Part shown: positions 50,118 through 58,409 of the stretch, in pieces
Layout of the letters: each line of letters starts with the position of its first letter
Position numbering within the stretch: the stretch's first letter is position 1
NCBI GenBank assembly: GCA_963835495.1
Contig: CAWIFQ010000005.1
Span: forward strand, 1 to 64,000
Source of the DNA: Acaudatibacter sp963835495
GTDB taxonomy: Bacteria; Pseudomonadota; Alphaproteobacteria; Caulobacterales; Caulobacteraceae
Reading direction: 5' to 3'
Length of the DNA stretch: 64,000 bases
The notes under the pieces: generated by a model
Told to the model about the DNA's origin: nothing
The model's database searches: none
Seen by the model: the letters and a program-made list of their open reading frames with translations, nothing else
Translations under genes and position numbers: made by a program

Positions 50118-51422
50118 TCACCGCGGCTTGCCCGTCGCGCCCGCCTCGTCCGCCGCGCGCCGACGATAGAGCGGGAGAATCTGCGCGTCCTCGGCCTGGA
50201 ACAGGCCGCGGTCCTGCAGGGCCTCGACGTAGGCGACGACCTGAGCCCAGGTCACGCCGCCGCCGGGCAGGTCGGCCAGCCTGGCCATGTATTGACCGAC
50301 CGACCGCGCCAGCAGGATCGCCTCGGGGCGGGCCCTGGCCAACCTGCGCTCGATCCGCAAGGCCTCGGCATAGGCGTCGTGGGCGCCGGCGTTGTCGCCT
50401 CGCATGATGCGAAGCTCGCCATAGCGACCGAGTGCGAACGCCAGGTCCGACTGGGCGCTGGCGGAACTCGGATCGGCCGCCGCCAGCCGGCGCGAGATCG
50501 CCAGCGCTTCCTGGGCGGCGGCATCCGCCGAGGCGATTTCACCCTCGGACTTCATCGCCAGGCTGAGCCTGGTCAGCTGCGCGGCGAGGTCCCGCGCGGC
50601 GGCGGCGGATGCCGGCTCGGCGGCGGCCGCCTGGCGCATCGCCGTCACGCTGGCCTCGAACGTCTTGCGGGCGCCTGCCGCGTCGCCCACGGCCAGCAGC
50701 CTGTCGCCGATGCGGCCCTGCGCGACCGCAAGCTCCCGCGCCGCCGCGGCGGAGCTGGGATCGGCGGCGGCCAGGCTGGCGAACGCGTCCAGCGCCGCCC
50801 GGTAGTCGGCGAGCGCCCCCGCCCGGTCGCCCTGGGTGCCCAAGACGTCGCCGACCCGTTGCAGGGCCAGCGCGACATCCTTCGCCGCCTCCGCGGAGCG
50901 CGGCTCGGCGGCCGCGGCCCGGCGGTCGTAGTCGAGCGCCAGGGCATAGTCCTTGCCGGCGGCGGCGAGATCGCTCTCGCTGACCAGCACGTCGCCGCGG
51001 CCCTGCAGGGTCGCCGCGACATCGATCGCAGCGCGAGCTGACGTCGGATCGGCGGCGGCGAGCCGCTGGGCGACGCCGATCGCCTCGTCGTAGGCTGCCC
51101 GGGCGCCGGGAAGGTCGGACTGGGCGGAACGCAGCCACGCCAGCCTGTTCAGGCCGATCATCAGATCGTGTTGCGCCGCGCCATCGGTCGGAGCGGCCGC
51201 CGCGATCTGGCGGACGATGCGAACCTGCGCCTCCACATCGTCCTGCGCTGCGACGAGATCGCCACGCGCGATCAGGGCGTCGGCCAGGTGGGCCAGGCTG
51301 TCGGCCTGGGCGCGGTCGGCCGCAGCGGCGGGCGCCTGCGGCGGAACGTCGGCGGCCGGCGCGCCGCTCGCCGCAGCCGCCAACAGCATCGCCATCGCGC
51401 AGGTCCGACCTGCCAACCGCAT
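50118..51422 (-). CDS. Exported TPR-repeat protein without a TIR partner
   Basis: This 434-residue protein starts MRLAGRTCAMAMLLAAAASG with a signal peptide ending around APAADV. It has about six to seven TPR-type repeats of 48-50 residues (LGTQGDRAGALADYRAAL and similar) and the shared end domain YMARLADLPGGGVTWAQVVA. It is the third TPR paralogue. No TIR gene follows; the next gene downstream is TPR gene 2 at 50023 on the same strand, with about 94 nt between. It is divergent from the SLOG-like membrane protein, with about 70 nt between starts. Function is inferred from paralogy only. Confidence 0.72.
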   Translation of the reverse strand: MRLAGRTCAMAMLLAAAASGAPAADVPPQAPAAAADRAQADSLAHLADALIARGDLVAAQDDVEAQVRIVRQIAAAAPTDGAAQHDLMIGLNRLAWLRSAQSDLPGARAAYDEAIGVAQRLAAADPTSARAAIDVAATLQGRGDVLVSESDLAAAGKDYALALDYDRRAAAAEPRSAEAAKDVALALQRVGDVLGTQGDRAGALADYRAALDAFASLAAADPSSAAAARELAVAQGRIGDRLLAVGDAAGARKTFEASVTAMRQAAAAEPASAAAARDLAAQLTRLSLAMKSEGEIASADAAAQEALAISRRLAAADPSSASAQSDLAFALGRYGELRIMRGDNAGAHDAYAEALRIERRLARARPEAILLARSVGQYMARLADLPGGGVTWAQVVAYVEALQDRGLFQAEDAQILPLYRRRAADEAGATGKPR

Positions 51423-51483
51423 CGTGCTTTCCCAGCCGCAAGCTTGGCTGATCTTAACGCACGCGTCCGGCTCACGTACAATC
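51423..51483 (-). promoter_or_regulatory. Leader/promoter of the orphan TPR gene (duplicated element)
   Basis: Minus strand TTGTAC (51481-51476) and TAAGAT (51456-51451) are 19 nt apart, exactly as in the element before TPR gene 2. The shared core CCGGACGCGTGCG lies between them and CAAGCTTGCGGCTGGGAAAG follows. The region also serves the divergent SLOG-like gene, whose ATG is at 51492, so the two may be co-regulated. Confidence 0.5.
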
Positions 51484-51491
51484 GCGGCCGG

Positions 51492-53366
51492 ATGGGCCCA
51501 CAAACCAACAGCGCGCCGGCGATCGAGGCGAGCGTCGGCGACGTGGTGGCGGCGGGCGACCGCCTGCCGCTGGTGGTCACCGTGGGCTTCAGCGGGCATC
51601 GCGCGATCGATGACACCGACGAGGCGGAGCGTCTGATCGGCGAGACGCTGGCGGCGATCGCCACGGCGTTCGAGACGCTGAAGCGCTCACTCGCGGGGGC
51701 GTTCGAGGGCGCGCCGCAACTGCGCCTGCTGGTCGGTGCGGCGCCCGGCGCCGACCGCATGGTGGCGGCCGCCTGGCGCACCGCACGTCTCGGCGAAGTC
51801 CACACGATCTTTCCCTTCCGCGAGCCGGGCGGGGCGGCCGGCTACACCGACGATCCGGTCAAGGACGACCCAGAGACCCGGGTCGAGACGCCGACAGGCG
51901 AGGCCTGGACGGGAATTGATTCGGTCAGTCTCGGTCTGGGGCACGACCAGGCGCACGCGGAGGTGGGCCGCTGGATTGTCCGTCACGCCAATCTCCTGGT
52001 CGGGTGGTGGAACGGCGCAGCGCCGGGCGGCCCAGGCGGCGCCGGCGACACCGTGCAACGGTCGCTCGAGCGCGGCCTGCCGGTCGTATGGCTCAAGGCC
52101 GGGGAGGCCCACCCGCGCCTGATCGATCCAGCCCGCCTGTACCAGCATGCGGAGACGGCCGAGACCATGGCCCGTCTGGCCGACATCGCCGAACCGCTCG
52201 ACGCCGGGCGGCTGACCCAGGTGCTGGCGCCGGAGCTGTCGCCCCCCGGCGACGGCGTGGACGACGCCGAGACCAACGCGCGGCGCGACTACGCCGCGGT
52301 CGATCCGATGCGCCGCCGCGGGGCGCCGCTCGGCCTGGCGCAGGCCCTGCTGGACCGCACGCTCTGGCGTTCGTTCATGCTGTTCGAGCGGGTCGCAGGC
52401 GGCGCGCGCGGCCGTTCCGACGCCATCGCCGGGACGCCGGAAGGGCTCGCCGCGCAGCCCGGATTCCAGCGGCTGAGGTCGGCGTCGAATGAAGCCGCCG
52501 TGCGCTCGGTGCATCTGAGCAGCATCCATCGCTCCGAACAGTTGCTCCTGATCGTCATCGCCATCGCCGCGGTGCTGACGGGGGCGCTGCCTGCGCTCAT
52601 CAGCAGCCCGCTGGCGCACGACTGGAGTGCGGGGATCGAGTTCGCCCTGGGCGTCACCGCCTTCTTCATCGCCGCCGCGGCTCGGCGGGCCCATCGCCAT
52701 CGGCGTTGGAGCGACGTGCGGCGGCTGGCCGAACGGCTGCGCGCCGCCCGGGCGACCTGGCCGCTCGGCCTCGACATCGCCGATGGACACGCGCAGCCGG
52801 CGGCGACGTGGACCGAGTGGCGAGCCTGCGCGTTGCTGCGCGCCGCCGGTCCGCCGCGCGGCTGGATCGACCGGCCCCGCTTCAACGCCGAGGCCGCGTG
52901 GGTCACCGGTCAGTTGATCGACGGTCAGATCGACTATCATGCCCGCCAGCACGCAATCGCCGAGAACATCGAGCGCTTCATCCGGCGGATCGAGGACGTG
53001 GCCTTCCTGACGCTGATGGGGGTGTTGGCGGCCTTTCTGGTCATGATCTGCCTTGCGGCGTGGGTCCACACCCCGTCCGCGCCGCCCTGGTTCAGCGGTC
53101 TGGTGATGGTGGTCAGCGCGGTCGCGCCCGCCATCGGCGCCGGCTGTCTGGCGCTGGAGGCCACCAATGGCTTCGGGGAACTCGCCCGTCACAGCGAGCA
53201 TCTGGAAGTCGAGTTCAGGCAGATGCGCGAGCGGCTGGGCGACATCGACCAGCAGGCCTATCACCACGTCCAGGCGATCATCCGCCGCGCCGCGCAGCTG
53301 GTGGTGGTGGACGCCGACGCCTGGCGCGACCGCGCCCTGCGGCGACGGATCGTGCGGGGCGGCTAG
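51492..53366 (+). CDS. SLOG-like domain fused to four membrane helices
   Basis: This 624-residue protein starts with a Rossmann-like nucleotide-binding domain: LVVTVGFSGHRAIDDTDEAE, LLVGAAPGADRMVAAAW and RHANLLVGWWNG are the pattern of SLOG/DprA-like nucleotide-sensor domains. Helices at about 351-372, 380-398, 504-526 and 533-555 form two hairpins. The C-terminal stretch LALEATNGFGELARHSEHLE resembles SLATT/DUF4231-type two-helix effector domains linked to SLOG and SMODS systems. Predicted role: binds a nucleotide signal and acts on the membrane, perhaps as a pore. It is divergent from the orphan TPR gene. The assignment is by motif shape only. Confidence 0.6.
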   Translation: MGPQTNSAPAIEASVGDVVAAGDRLPLVVTVGFSGHRAIDDTDEAERLIGETLAAIATAFETLKRSLAGAFEGAPQLRLLVGAAPGADRMVAAAWRTARLGEVHTIFPFREPGGAAGYTDDPVKDDPETRVETPTGEAWTGIDSVSLGLGHDQAHAEVGRWIVRHANLLVGWWNGAAPGGPGGAGDTVQRSLERGLPVVWLKAGEAHPRLIDPARLYQHAETAETMARLADIAEPLDAGRLTQVLAPELSPPGDGVDDAETNARRDYAAVDPMRRRGAPLGLAQALLDRTLWRSFMLFERVAGGARGRSDAIAGTPEGLAAQPGFQRLRSASNEAAVRSVHLSSIHRSEQLLLIVIAIAAVLTGALPALISSPLAHDWSAGIEFALGVTAFFIAAAARRAHRHRRWSDVRRLAERLRAARATWPLGLDIADGHAQPAATWTEWRACALLRAAGPPRGWIDRPRFNAEAAWVTGQLIDGQIDYHARQHAIAENIERFIRRIEDVAFLTLMGVLAAFLVMICLAAWVHTPSAPPWFSGLVMVVSAVAPAIGAGCLALEATNGFGELARHSEHLEVEFRQMRERLGDIDQQAYHHVQAIIRRAAQLVVVDADAWRDRALRRRIVRGG

Positions 53367-54499
53367 CCGCCCTTCCAGCTCTCCACGTAGCGCGTGTTCT
53401 CCACCGCCTCGACGTCTTCGCAGACGTCCAACGGATCGCGCGTGTCGATCATCACCGCATACTCGTCCGTGGCCGGTTTCGACTGCACCAGCATCGACTT
53501 CAGCGCCTTCGGGTGCGGCCCGTGGGTGAAGCCGGAGGGGTGGAACGTCAGCATGCCGGCGTCGATGTCGTCGCGGCTGAAGAAGTCGCCCGCGTGGTAG
53601 AACAGCACCTCGTCGTAGTCGTCGTTGTTGTGGAAGAACGGCACCTTCAATGCGCCCGGATCGGTCTCGAACGGACGCGGCGCGAAGGTGCAGACCACGA
53701 ACCGGTCCGAGGCGAAGGTGGCGTGGACCGAGGGCGGAATGTGGTAGCGGTGGCTCGACACGGGGCGGATGTCGCGCACGTTGAGCCGCACCGGCGCCAG
53801 GTCGCCATGCCAGCCGACCGCGTCGAGCGGATTGTAGGGATAGGTCACGCGGCTGACCTGGCCACGCTTCTTCACCTCGACCACGACCTCGCCGGCCTGG
53901 TCCTGGTGAGCGCGGAAAGCCTCGTCGATGGCGGGGGTGTCGAGCATGGCCGGATCGAAGATCGCGTGCGGGCCGAGCACGCCCCGTTCGGGCAGGGTGA
54001 AGTGGGTTCCGGTGGCCTGGATCAGCAGGAACGCGGCTGGATCATCGGGGGCTAGCCGCCACATCGTGCCGCGCGGCAGGTAGAGGTAGTCGCCGGCCTC
54101 GAACGCCAGGTGGCCGAAGTCGCAGAAGAGGTCGCCGCGGCCCTGATGCACGAACAGCAGGGTGTCGCCGTCGGCGTTGCGGGCCAGGGCGGGCATCGCC
54201 GCGGCCAGCTTCCAGAACCGCAGCTCCATCGCCGCATTGGACAGCACCTTCGGCGCGTCCCAGGGCGAGGCGGGCGCGGCGTTCAGGGCGGCGAGATTGA
54301 AGGCGCGCGGGCGCAGCGGGCCTTCGAAGCTGGACCAGCTGGTCGGGGGACGACGGTGGTGGAAGAACGCGGCGGGGCCGAAGAAACCCTCCTTCGACAT
54401 CTCCCGCTCGAACGTGCCCTCCGGCATGTCGGCGTGCGCCTGCCGTGAATGCTGGCCCTGCGCGCCGCGGACCGGCAGCCAGTTGCGGTGATCGCTCAA
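53363..54499 (-). CDS. hmgA: Homogentisate 1,2-dioxygenase
   Basis: This 378-residue iron dioxygenase opens the ring of homogentisate to maleylacetoacetate, the third step of tyrosine breakdown. Supporting segments are FFHHRRPPTSWSSFEGPLRP, HQGRGDLFCDFGHLAFEAGD, YHIPPSVHATFASDRFVVC, FFHNNDDYDEVLFYHAGDFF (His and Glu ligand region) and HPSGFTHGPHPKALK (ligand His). It is the last gene of the minus-strand phhA-hpd-hmgA operon, starting 3 nt after hpd, and its 3' end overlaps the SLOG-like gene's stop. Length is a little short of the human enzyme, as usual for this bacterial group. Confidence 0.9.
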   Translation of the reverse strand: MSDHRNWLPVRGAQGQHSRQAHADMPEGTFEREMSKEGFFGPAAFFHHRRPPTSWSSFEGPLRPRAFNLAALNAAPASPWDAPKVLSNAAMELRFWKLAAAMPALARNADGDTLLFVHQGRGDLFCDFGHLAFEAGDYLYLPRGTMWRLAPDDPAAFLLIQATGTHFTLPERGVLGPHAIFDPAMLDTPAIDEAFRAHQDQAGEVVVEVKKRGQVSRVTYPYNPLDAVGWHGDLAPVRLNVRDIRPVSSHRYHIPPSVHATFASDRFVVCTFAPRPFETDPGALKVPFFHNNDDYDEVLFYHAGDFFSRDDIDAGMLTFHPSGFTHGPHPKALKSMLVQSKPATDEYAVMIDTRDPLDVCEDVEAVENTRYVESWKGG

Positions 54500-54502
54500 G
54501 CC

Positions 54503-55576
54503 CTACGCCTCCTTGGCCGGCAGCACGCCACGACGCACCTGGTCCAGTTCGATCGACTCGAACAGGGCCTTGAAGTTGCCCTCGCCGAAGCCCTCGTTGC
54601 CCTTGCGCTGGATGATCTCGAAGAAGATCGGGCCGACCATGTTCTCGGTGAAGATCTGCAGCAGCAGACCTTGCCCCTCGCGCGGCCCGCCGTCGACCAG
54701 GATGCGGTCGGCGCGCAGACGCTGCAGGCTCTCGCCATGGCCCGGCAGCCGCGCGTCGACGCCCTCGTAGTAGGACTCCGGCGTATCCTGGAACTTCACC
54801 CCGGCCTCGCGCATGGTCTCGACCGTGCCGAAGATATCGTCCGTGGACAGCGCGATGTGCTGGATGCCCTCGCCGCCGTAGTCCTTGAGGAACTCCTCGA
54901 TCTGCGAGTGCGCGTCGCGGCTCTCGTTGAGCGGGATGCGTATCTTGCCGTCGGGGCTGGTCATCGCCCGCGACAACAGGCCGGTCTGCTGGCCCTCGAT
55001 GTCGAACGTGCGGATTTCGCGGAAATTGAAGATCCGCTCGTAGAACTCGGCCCAATGATCCATCCGCCCACGGTGCAGGTTGTGGGTCAGGTGGTCGATG
55101 GCGGTGAGCCCGACGCCTCTTGGCCTTGGCGTCGCGCCAGGCAGCGGGCGGAAGTCGACATCGTAGATGGCCTCGGCGCCGTAGCGGTCGACCAGATACA
55201 GGTTCGAACCGCCGATGCCTTCGATGGCCGGGATATTCAGCTCCATCGGTCCCACCGGCCCGCTCACCGGCTTGGCGCCGCGCTCGATCGCCAGCTGCAG
55301 CGCCTGGCCCGCGTCCTTGACCCGGAACGCCATGGCGTTGGCGGAGGGGCCATGGGCGGCGCGGAAGTCGGCGGGCTGGCCGGCCGGCTCCATGTTGAGC
55401 AGGAAGTTGATGTCGCCCTGGGCGAAGCGCAGCACGTTCTTCGATCGGTGCCGGGCGACCGCGACAAAGCCCATCAGCTCGAACAGCTGCTGCAGCCGCG
55501 CCGGCTCGGGCGAGGTGAACTCGACGAACTCGAAGCCGTCCGTGCCCAGCGGATTGTCGAACAGGTCGCGGATCAT
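54503..55576 (-). CDS. hpd: 4-hydroxyphenylpyruvate dioxygenase
   Basis: This 357-residue non-heme iron enzyme converts 4-hydroxyphenylpyruvate to homogentisate. DGFEFVEFTSPEPARLQQLF opens the first VOC half. LTAIDHLTHNLHRGRMDHWA gives the first His ligand, IQHIALSTDDIFGTVETMRE the second and GLLLQIFTENMVGPIFFEII the Glu. It lies between phhA and hmgA. Its ATG overlaps the phhA stop by 4 nt, so the pathway genes are translationally linked. Confidence 0.92.
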   Translation of the reverse strand: MIRDLFDNPLGTDGFEFVEFTSPEPARLQQLFELMGFVAVARHRSKNVLRFAQGDINFLLNMEPAGQPADFRAAHGPSANAMAFRVKDAGQALQLAIERGAKPVSGPVGPMELNIPAIEGIGGSNLYLVDRYGAEAIYDVDFRPLPGATPRPRGVGLTAIDHLTHNLHRGRMDHWAEFYERIFNFREIRTFDIEGQQTGLLSRAMTSPDGKIRIPLNESRDAHSQIEEFLKDYGGEGIQHIALSTDDIFGTVETMREAGVKFQDTPESYYEGVDARLPGHGESLQRLRADRILVDGGPREGQGLLLQIFTENMVGPIFFEIIQRKGNEGFGEGNFKALFESIELDQVRRGVLPAKEA

Positions 55577-56403
55577 GGCGTCTCGCCCTCGATGGAAATC
55601 AGGTGGTCGGTGGGAATAACTTCGCCCGGTTCGATGTCGCTCACGCCCTCGAGCTCGCGATAAAGCGGGGCGAAGTCGGTCTCCAGCGTCTGCCGCAGCA
55701 GGTCGTCGAACCGATCGATGACGAAATAGGCCGGTTGGTAGTCGTCGATGTTGTAGCGGGTGCGCATGACCCGCTTCAGGTCGAAGGCGATGCGCGGCGG
55801 CTTCGGGCTCTCCAGCGCGTAGAGGCTCTCGCCGTGGCTGGAGACGATGCCGGCGCCGTAGATGCGCAGGCCCTCGTCGCTGCGGATCAGGCCGAACTCC
55901 ACCGTGTGCCAGTAGAGCCGCGCCAGACGCTCGATCGCACCCAGACGCACGGCGCGCAACCCGCCCTCGCCATAAGCCTGCATGTAGTCGGCGAACACTG
56001 GGTCGCTCAGCAGCGGCACGTGGCCGAACACGTCGTGGAAGACGTCCGGCTCCTCCAGGTAGTCGATCTGGTCGGGCCGGCGGATGAAGCGCCCGGCGAC
56101 GAAGCGGCGGTGCGCCAGGTGTTCGAAAAACACCTCGTCCGGCACGAGACCGGGCACCGCAACCACGCTCCAGCCGGTGAGGGCGCCGAGCTTGTCGGAG
56201 AGTTCGGAGAAATCGGGGATGCCGGGGCGCGACAGGTGCAGCACATCGAGCCCATTCAGGAAGGCGGGGACCGCGCGGCCGACCAGTTGCCACGACTGGC
56301 GGGCGAACAGGCGGTCCCAGAGCGCATGCTCCGCGCTCGAATAGGCCGCCCAGTCCTGCGGCACGGTCCAGTCGTCGGTTGGGGCGGGCGCGGTTTGCGG
56401 CAT
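55573..56403 (-). CDS. phhA: Phenylalanine 4-monooxygenase
   Basis: This 276-residue pterin-dependent enzyme hydroxylates phenylalanine to tyrosine. RPDQIDYLEEPDVFHDVFGH plus VPLLSDPVFADYM contains the His-x4-His iron ligands, and LYWHTVEFGLIRSDEGLRIY supplies the Glu. The bacterial type lacks the regulatory ACT domain of animal enzymes, as here. It is the first gene of the operon leading to homogentisate cleavage. The promoter lies in the 94-nt gap with the divergent Lrp gene. Confidence 0.92.
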   Translation of the reverse strand: MPQTAPAPTDDWTVPQDWAAYSSAEHALWDRLFARQSWQLVGRAVPAFLNGLDVLHLSRPGIPDFSELSDKLGALTGWSVVAVPGLVPDEVFFEHLAHRRFVAGRFIRRPDQIDYLEEPDVFHDVFGHVPLLSDPVFADYMQAYGEGGLRAVRLGAIERLARLYWHTVEFGLIRSDEGLRIYGAGIVSSHGESLYALESPKPPRIAFDLKRVMRTRYNIDDYQPAYFVIDRFDDLLRQTLETDFAPLYRELEGVSDIEPGEVIPTDHLISIEGETP

Positions 56404-56497
56404 GATGCGACTCTAGAACGCCGACAACGCGATTTCCGTTCATTCTCTGCGACAGATGGCGCACTCTTGAACCGAAACTTTCATCCTGGACGCCGCA
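56404..56497. promoter_or_regulatory. Divergent promoter between phhA and the Lrp-type regulator
   Basis: The 94-nt gap between the two start codons is a little AT-richer than its surroundings. The divergent layout with a regulator of the family that senses amino acids suggests the regulator controls the operon and itself from this site. No single operator could be fixed; imperfect repeats such as GATTTCCGTTCATTCTC at 56431-56447 are candidates. Confidence 0.45.
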
Positions 56498-56968
56498 ATG
56501 AACGAAGACGCTCACTTGGACGAAATCGACCGCCGCCTGCTGCGTGCGCTGCAGGAAGACGCCGACCAGAGCCAGGCCGCGTTGGCGGAAAAAGTCGGCG
56601 CGTCGGCCGCGTCGGTCTGGCGCCGCGTCAAGGCGCTGGAGGAAGCCGGCGTGCTCAAGAGCGCGGTGCGACTGGTCGATCCGGCGAAGGTCGGGCGCGG
56701 CGTCAGCGTGATCTGCCAGCTGCGCATGCGGTCCCACGCGGTGGAGGAGCGGGCCAAGTTCGAGGCCTTCGTCCAGAGCCGCGAGGAGATCGCCGAGTGC
56801 TTCGCCATGTCCGGCGAGTGGGACTACCTAGTCCGCGTCGTGGTGCGCGACGTCGCCGACTACGAGCGCTTCCTGATGCGTGAACTGCTCAAGCACCCGA
56901 CCATCGCCACCGCGGCGTCCCACTTCGCGCTGAGCCAGGTGAAGTACACCACGGCGCTGCCGGTGTGA
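56498..56968 (+). CDS. Lrp/AsnC-family transcriptional regulator
   Basis: This 156-residue regulator has an N-terminal helix-turn-helix (DEIDRRLLRALQEDADQSQA followed by LAEKVGASAASVWRRVKALE) and a C-terminal RAM/ligand domain (VSVICQLRMRS, CFAMSGEWDYLVRVVVRDVA). It probably responds to phenylalanine or tyrosine and controls the divergent phhA-hpd-hmgA operon, as PhhR or similar regulators do in other bacteria; the effector is inferred. A terminator-like hairpin follows. Confidence 0.88.
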   Translation: MNEDAHLDEIDRRLLRALQEDADQSQAALAEKVGASAASVWRRVKALEEAGVLKSAVRLVDPAKVGRGVSVICQLRMRSHAVEERAKFEAFVQSREEIAECFAMSGEWDYLVRVVVRDVADYERFLMRELLKHPTIATAASHFALSQVKYTTALPV

Positions 56969-56980
56969 GCCCAAACGAAA

Positions 56981-57004
56981 GAGCCCGGCGTTTCCGCCGG
57001 GCTC
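56981..57004. terminator. Bidirectional hairpin terminator
   Basis: GAGCCCGGCG and CGCCGGGCTC pair perfectly around a TTTC loop. It lies between the convergent Lrp and OmpA genes, 13 nt after the Lrp stop. There is no long T-run, so it may need help or act mainly as an RNA-end stabiliser. Confidence 0.6.
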
Positions 57005-57033
57005 CCACGTAGGCTTGAGATGATCGGGTCGGT

Positions 57034-58209
57034 CTAGAAGTCGACGTCGATCACGGCGCGGCGGTTCAGAGGCTCCTTCACGCCCGGGCCGGTCTGAACG
57101 GCCGGTTCGGTGAAGCCCTTCCAGCTGACGTCCAGCGAGGTCTGGGCGATGCCGTCCGAGACCAGCTGGTCGGCCGTGGCTTTCGCCCGGCGTTCCGACA
57201 GCCGCATGTTGTAGGCGAAGCCGCCCGACGTATCGGTGTGTCCGACCACGGTGATGTGGCTGGAGGGCTGGTCGCCGGTCGCATATTGCGCCGCTTCCTG
57301 CACCACCGACTGCGCGTCCGGGGTCAGCACGTACTGATCGAACGGGAAGTAGACGATGAACTCCTTCGTCGTCTTCACCGGGGGAGGCGGCGGCGGAGGC
57401 GGCGGGGGAGGCGGCGGCGGAGGCGGCGGGGGCGGAGGCGGCGGGGGCGGCGGCGGAGGCGGCGGCTCGGGCGCGTGGAAGGCGTAGACCAGCCGCACCC
57501 GGATCGCGTTCTCGGAGAAGGTATGCTTGTCCACATACCCGTTCCAGAAGCTGCCGCCGGAGCCGACCGGATTGTAGAACCCGGCGAAGCCGCTGTAGCG
57601 GTACTCGACGCCGAGGCGGAGATGCCGGCTGATCGCCGTGTCCGCACCAAGGCCGACCGTGTAGCCGGGCAGGGTTGTCTTGAACTTCTCCACGCCGGGG
57701 ACGCCGACCGTGGTGCCGTAGTTGGTCACGAAGTTGGCCCAGGCGGCGCCGCCCGTCACGTAGAGCAGGGTCGAACCCACTGCCACGCCGAGGCGTCCGC
57801 GCGCCGAGGCCTGCCAGCGCAAGTCGTAGCTGTCGAAGTAGCTGCCCGGGAAGCATTGACCTGGGGCGAAGTTGCCGGCGTTCGCGTCTTCGACCAGGCA
57901 GTGCGACGTCCGGTGCACGCCGGAGCCTTCGAAGTCGCCTTCGAAGCCGAGCACCATGTGATGGTTGAATTCCCAGTTGTAGCCAACCAGGCCTCCGCCG
58001 ATCGGCTCGACCGCGGAGAGGTTCGAGTGCCCGGTCTGCGGCGGCGTGAACACGATGGTGCTCTCGCCGATATGGTCGCGGGTGAACGCGGCGCCGAGAT
58101 CGACGCCGACATACGGTCCGGTCCAGTCGACATCGCTTGTGGGCTGCGCGAAAGCGGGCGCTGCACAGGCAAGCGCCAGCGCGGCGCCGGCGAACAGGTG
58201 GATCTTCAT
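57034..58209 (-). CDS. OmpA-family outer-membrane protein with polyproline linker
   Basis: This 391-residue protein has a signal peptide (MKIHLFAGAALALACAAPAF, cut at AFA-QPT). An N-terminal eight-stranded barrel has DVDWTGPYVGVDLGAAFTRD, LVGYNWEFNHHMVLGFEGDF and HLRLGVEYRYSGFAGFY. Then comes a 29-proline linker and an OmpA peptidoglycan-binding domain (VYFPFDQYVLTPDAQSVVQE, VVGHTDTSGGFAYNMRLSER, with Asp and Arg for the peptidoglycan). It anchors the outer membrane to the cell wall. ATG 58209 follows an AGGAGGGG ribosome site. It stands alone. Confidence 0.88.
   Translation of the reverse strand: MKIHLFAGAALALACAAPAFAQPTSDVDWTGPYVGVDLGAAFTRDHIGESTIVFTPPQTGHSNLSAVEPIGGGLVGYNWEFNHHMVLGFEGDFEGSGVHRTSHCLVEDANAGNFAPGQCFPGSYFDSYDLRWQASARGRLGVAVGSTLLYVTGGAAWANFVTNYGTTVGVPGVEKFKTTLPGYTVGLGADTAISRHLRLGVEYRYSGFAGFYNPVGSGGSFWNGYVDKHTFSENAIRVRLVYAFHAPEPPPPPPPPPPPPPPPPPPPPPPPPPPPPPVKTTKEFIVYFPFDQYVLTPDAQSVVQEAAQYATGDQPSSHITVVGHTDTSGGFAYNMRLSERRAKATADQLVSDGIAQTSLDVSWKGFTEPAVQTGPGVKEPLNRRAVIDVDF
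57379..57465. repeat. GGN-rich repeat coding for 29 consecutive prolines
   Basis: An 87-nt stretch of GG-rich triplets on the plus strand reads as 29 CCN proline codons in the OmpA gene, with several repeated blocks (AGGCGGCGG, GGAGGCGGCGG). Such tracts mutate by slippage, so length could differ between strains. It may also be a source of sequencing indels. Confidence 0.85.
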
Positions 58210-58409
58210 AATAAGGATACCCCTCCTAAGTCGTGCCGCAATGACTGTGGCACGGCACGATTTCTGGTGTGGCAACGACCGTCGCCGAAAAAGGTTCCCG
58301 AGCCGAATAGCGCGTAAACGCACAAGGGAGAGGCTTCGCTGTTTCAACTTCAGGCATGTGGTAATTCGGCCGCAAACTCCTAACGGATCGTTAGCGCCCG
58401 GACCGGTTC

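Noticed and set aside
47846..50407. An 853-codon plus-strand frame with internal repeats
   Set aside because: The repeats are only the mirror of the TPR repeats on the minus strand, which has the signal peptide, TPR pattern and coupled TIR gene.
38208..53366. A complete CBASS or Thoeris defence system
   Set aside because: Patatin, TIR and SLOG-like parts are present but no CD-NTase cyclase, no ThsA-type protein and no ancillary Cap genes were seen, so neither name is justified.
57361..57480. A CRISPR-like or minisatellite array
   Set aside because: The repeated triplets are proline codons in frame inside the OmpA gene, with no spacers.
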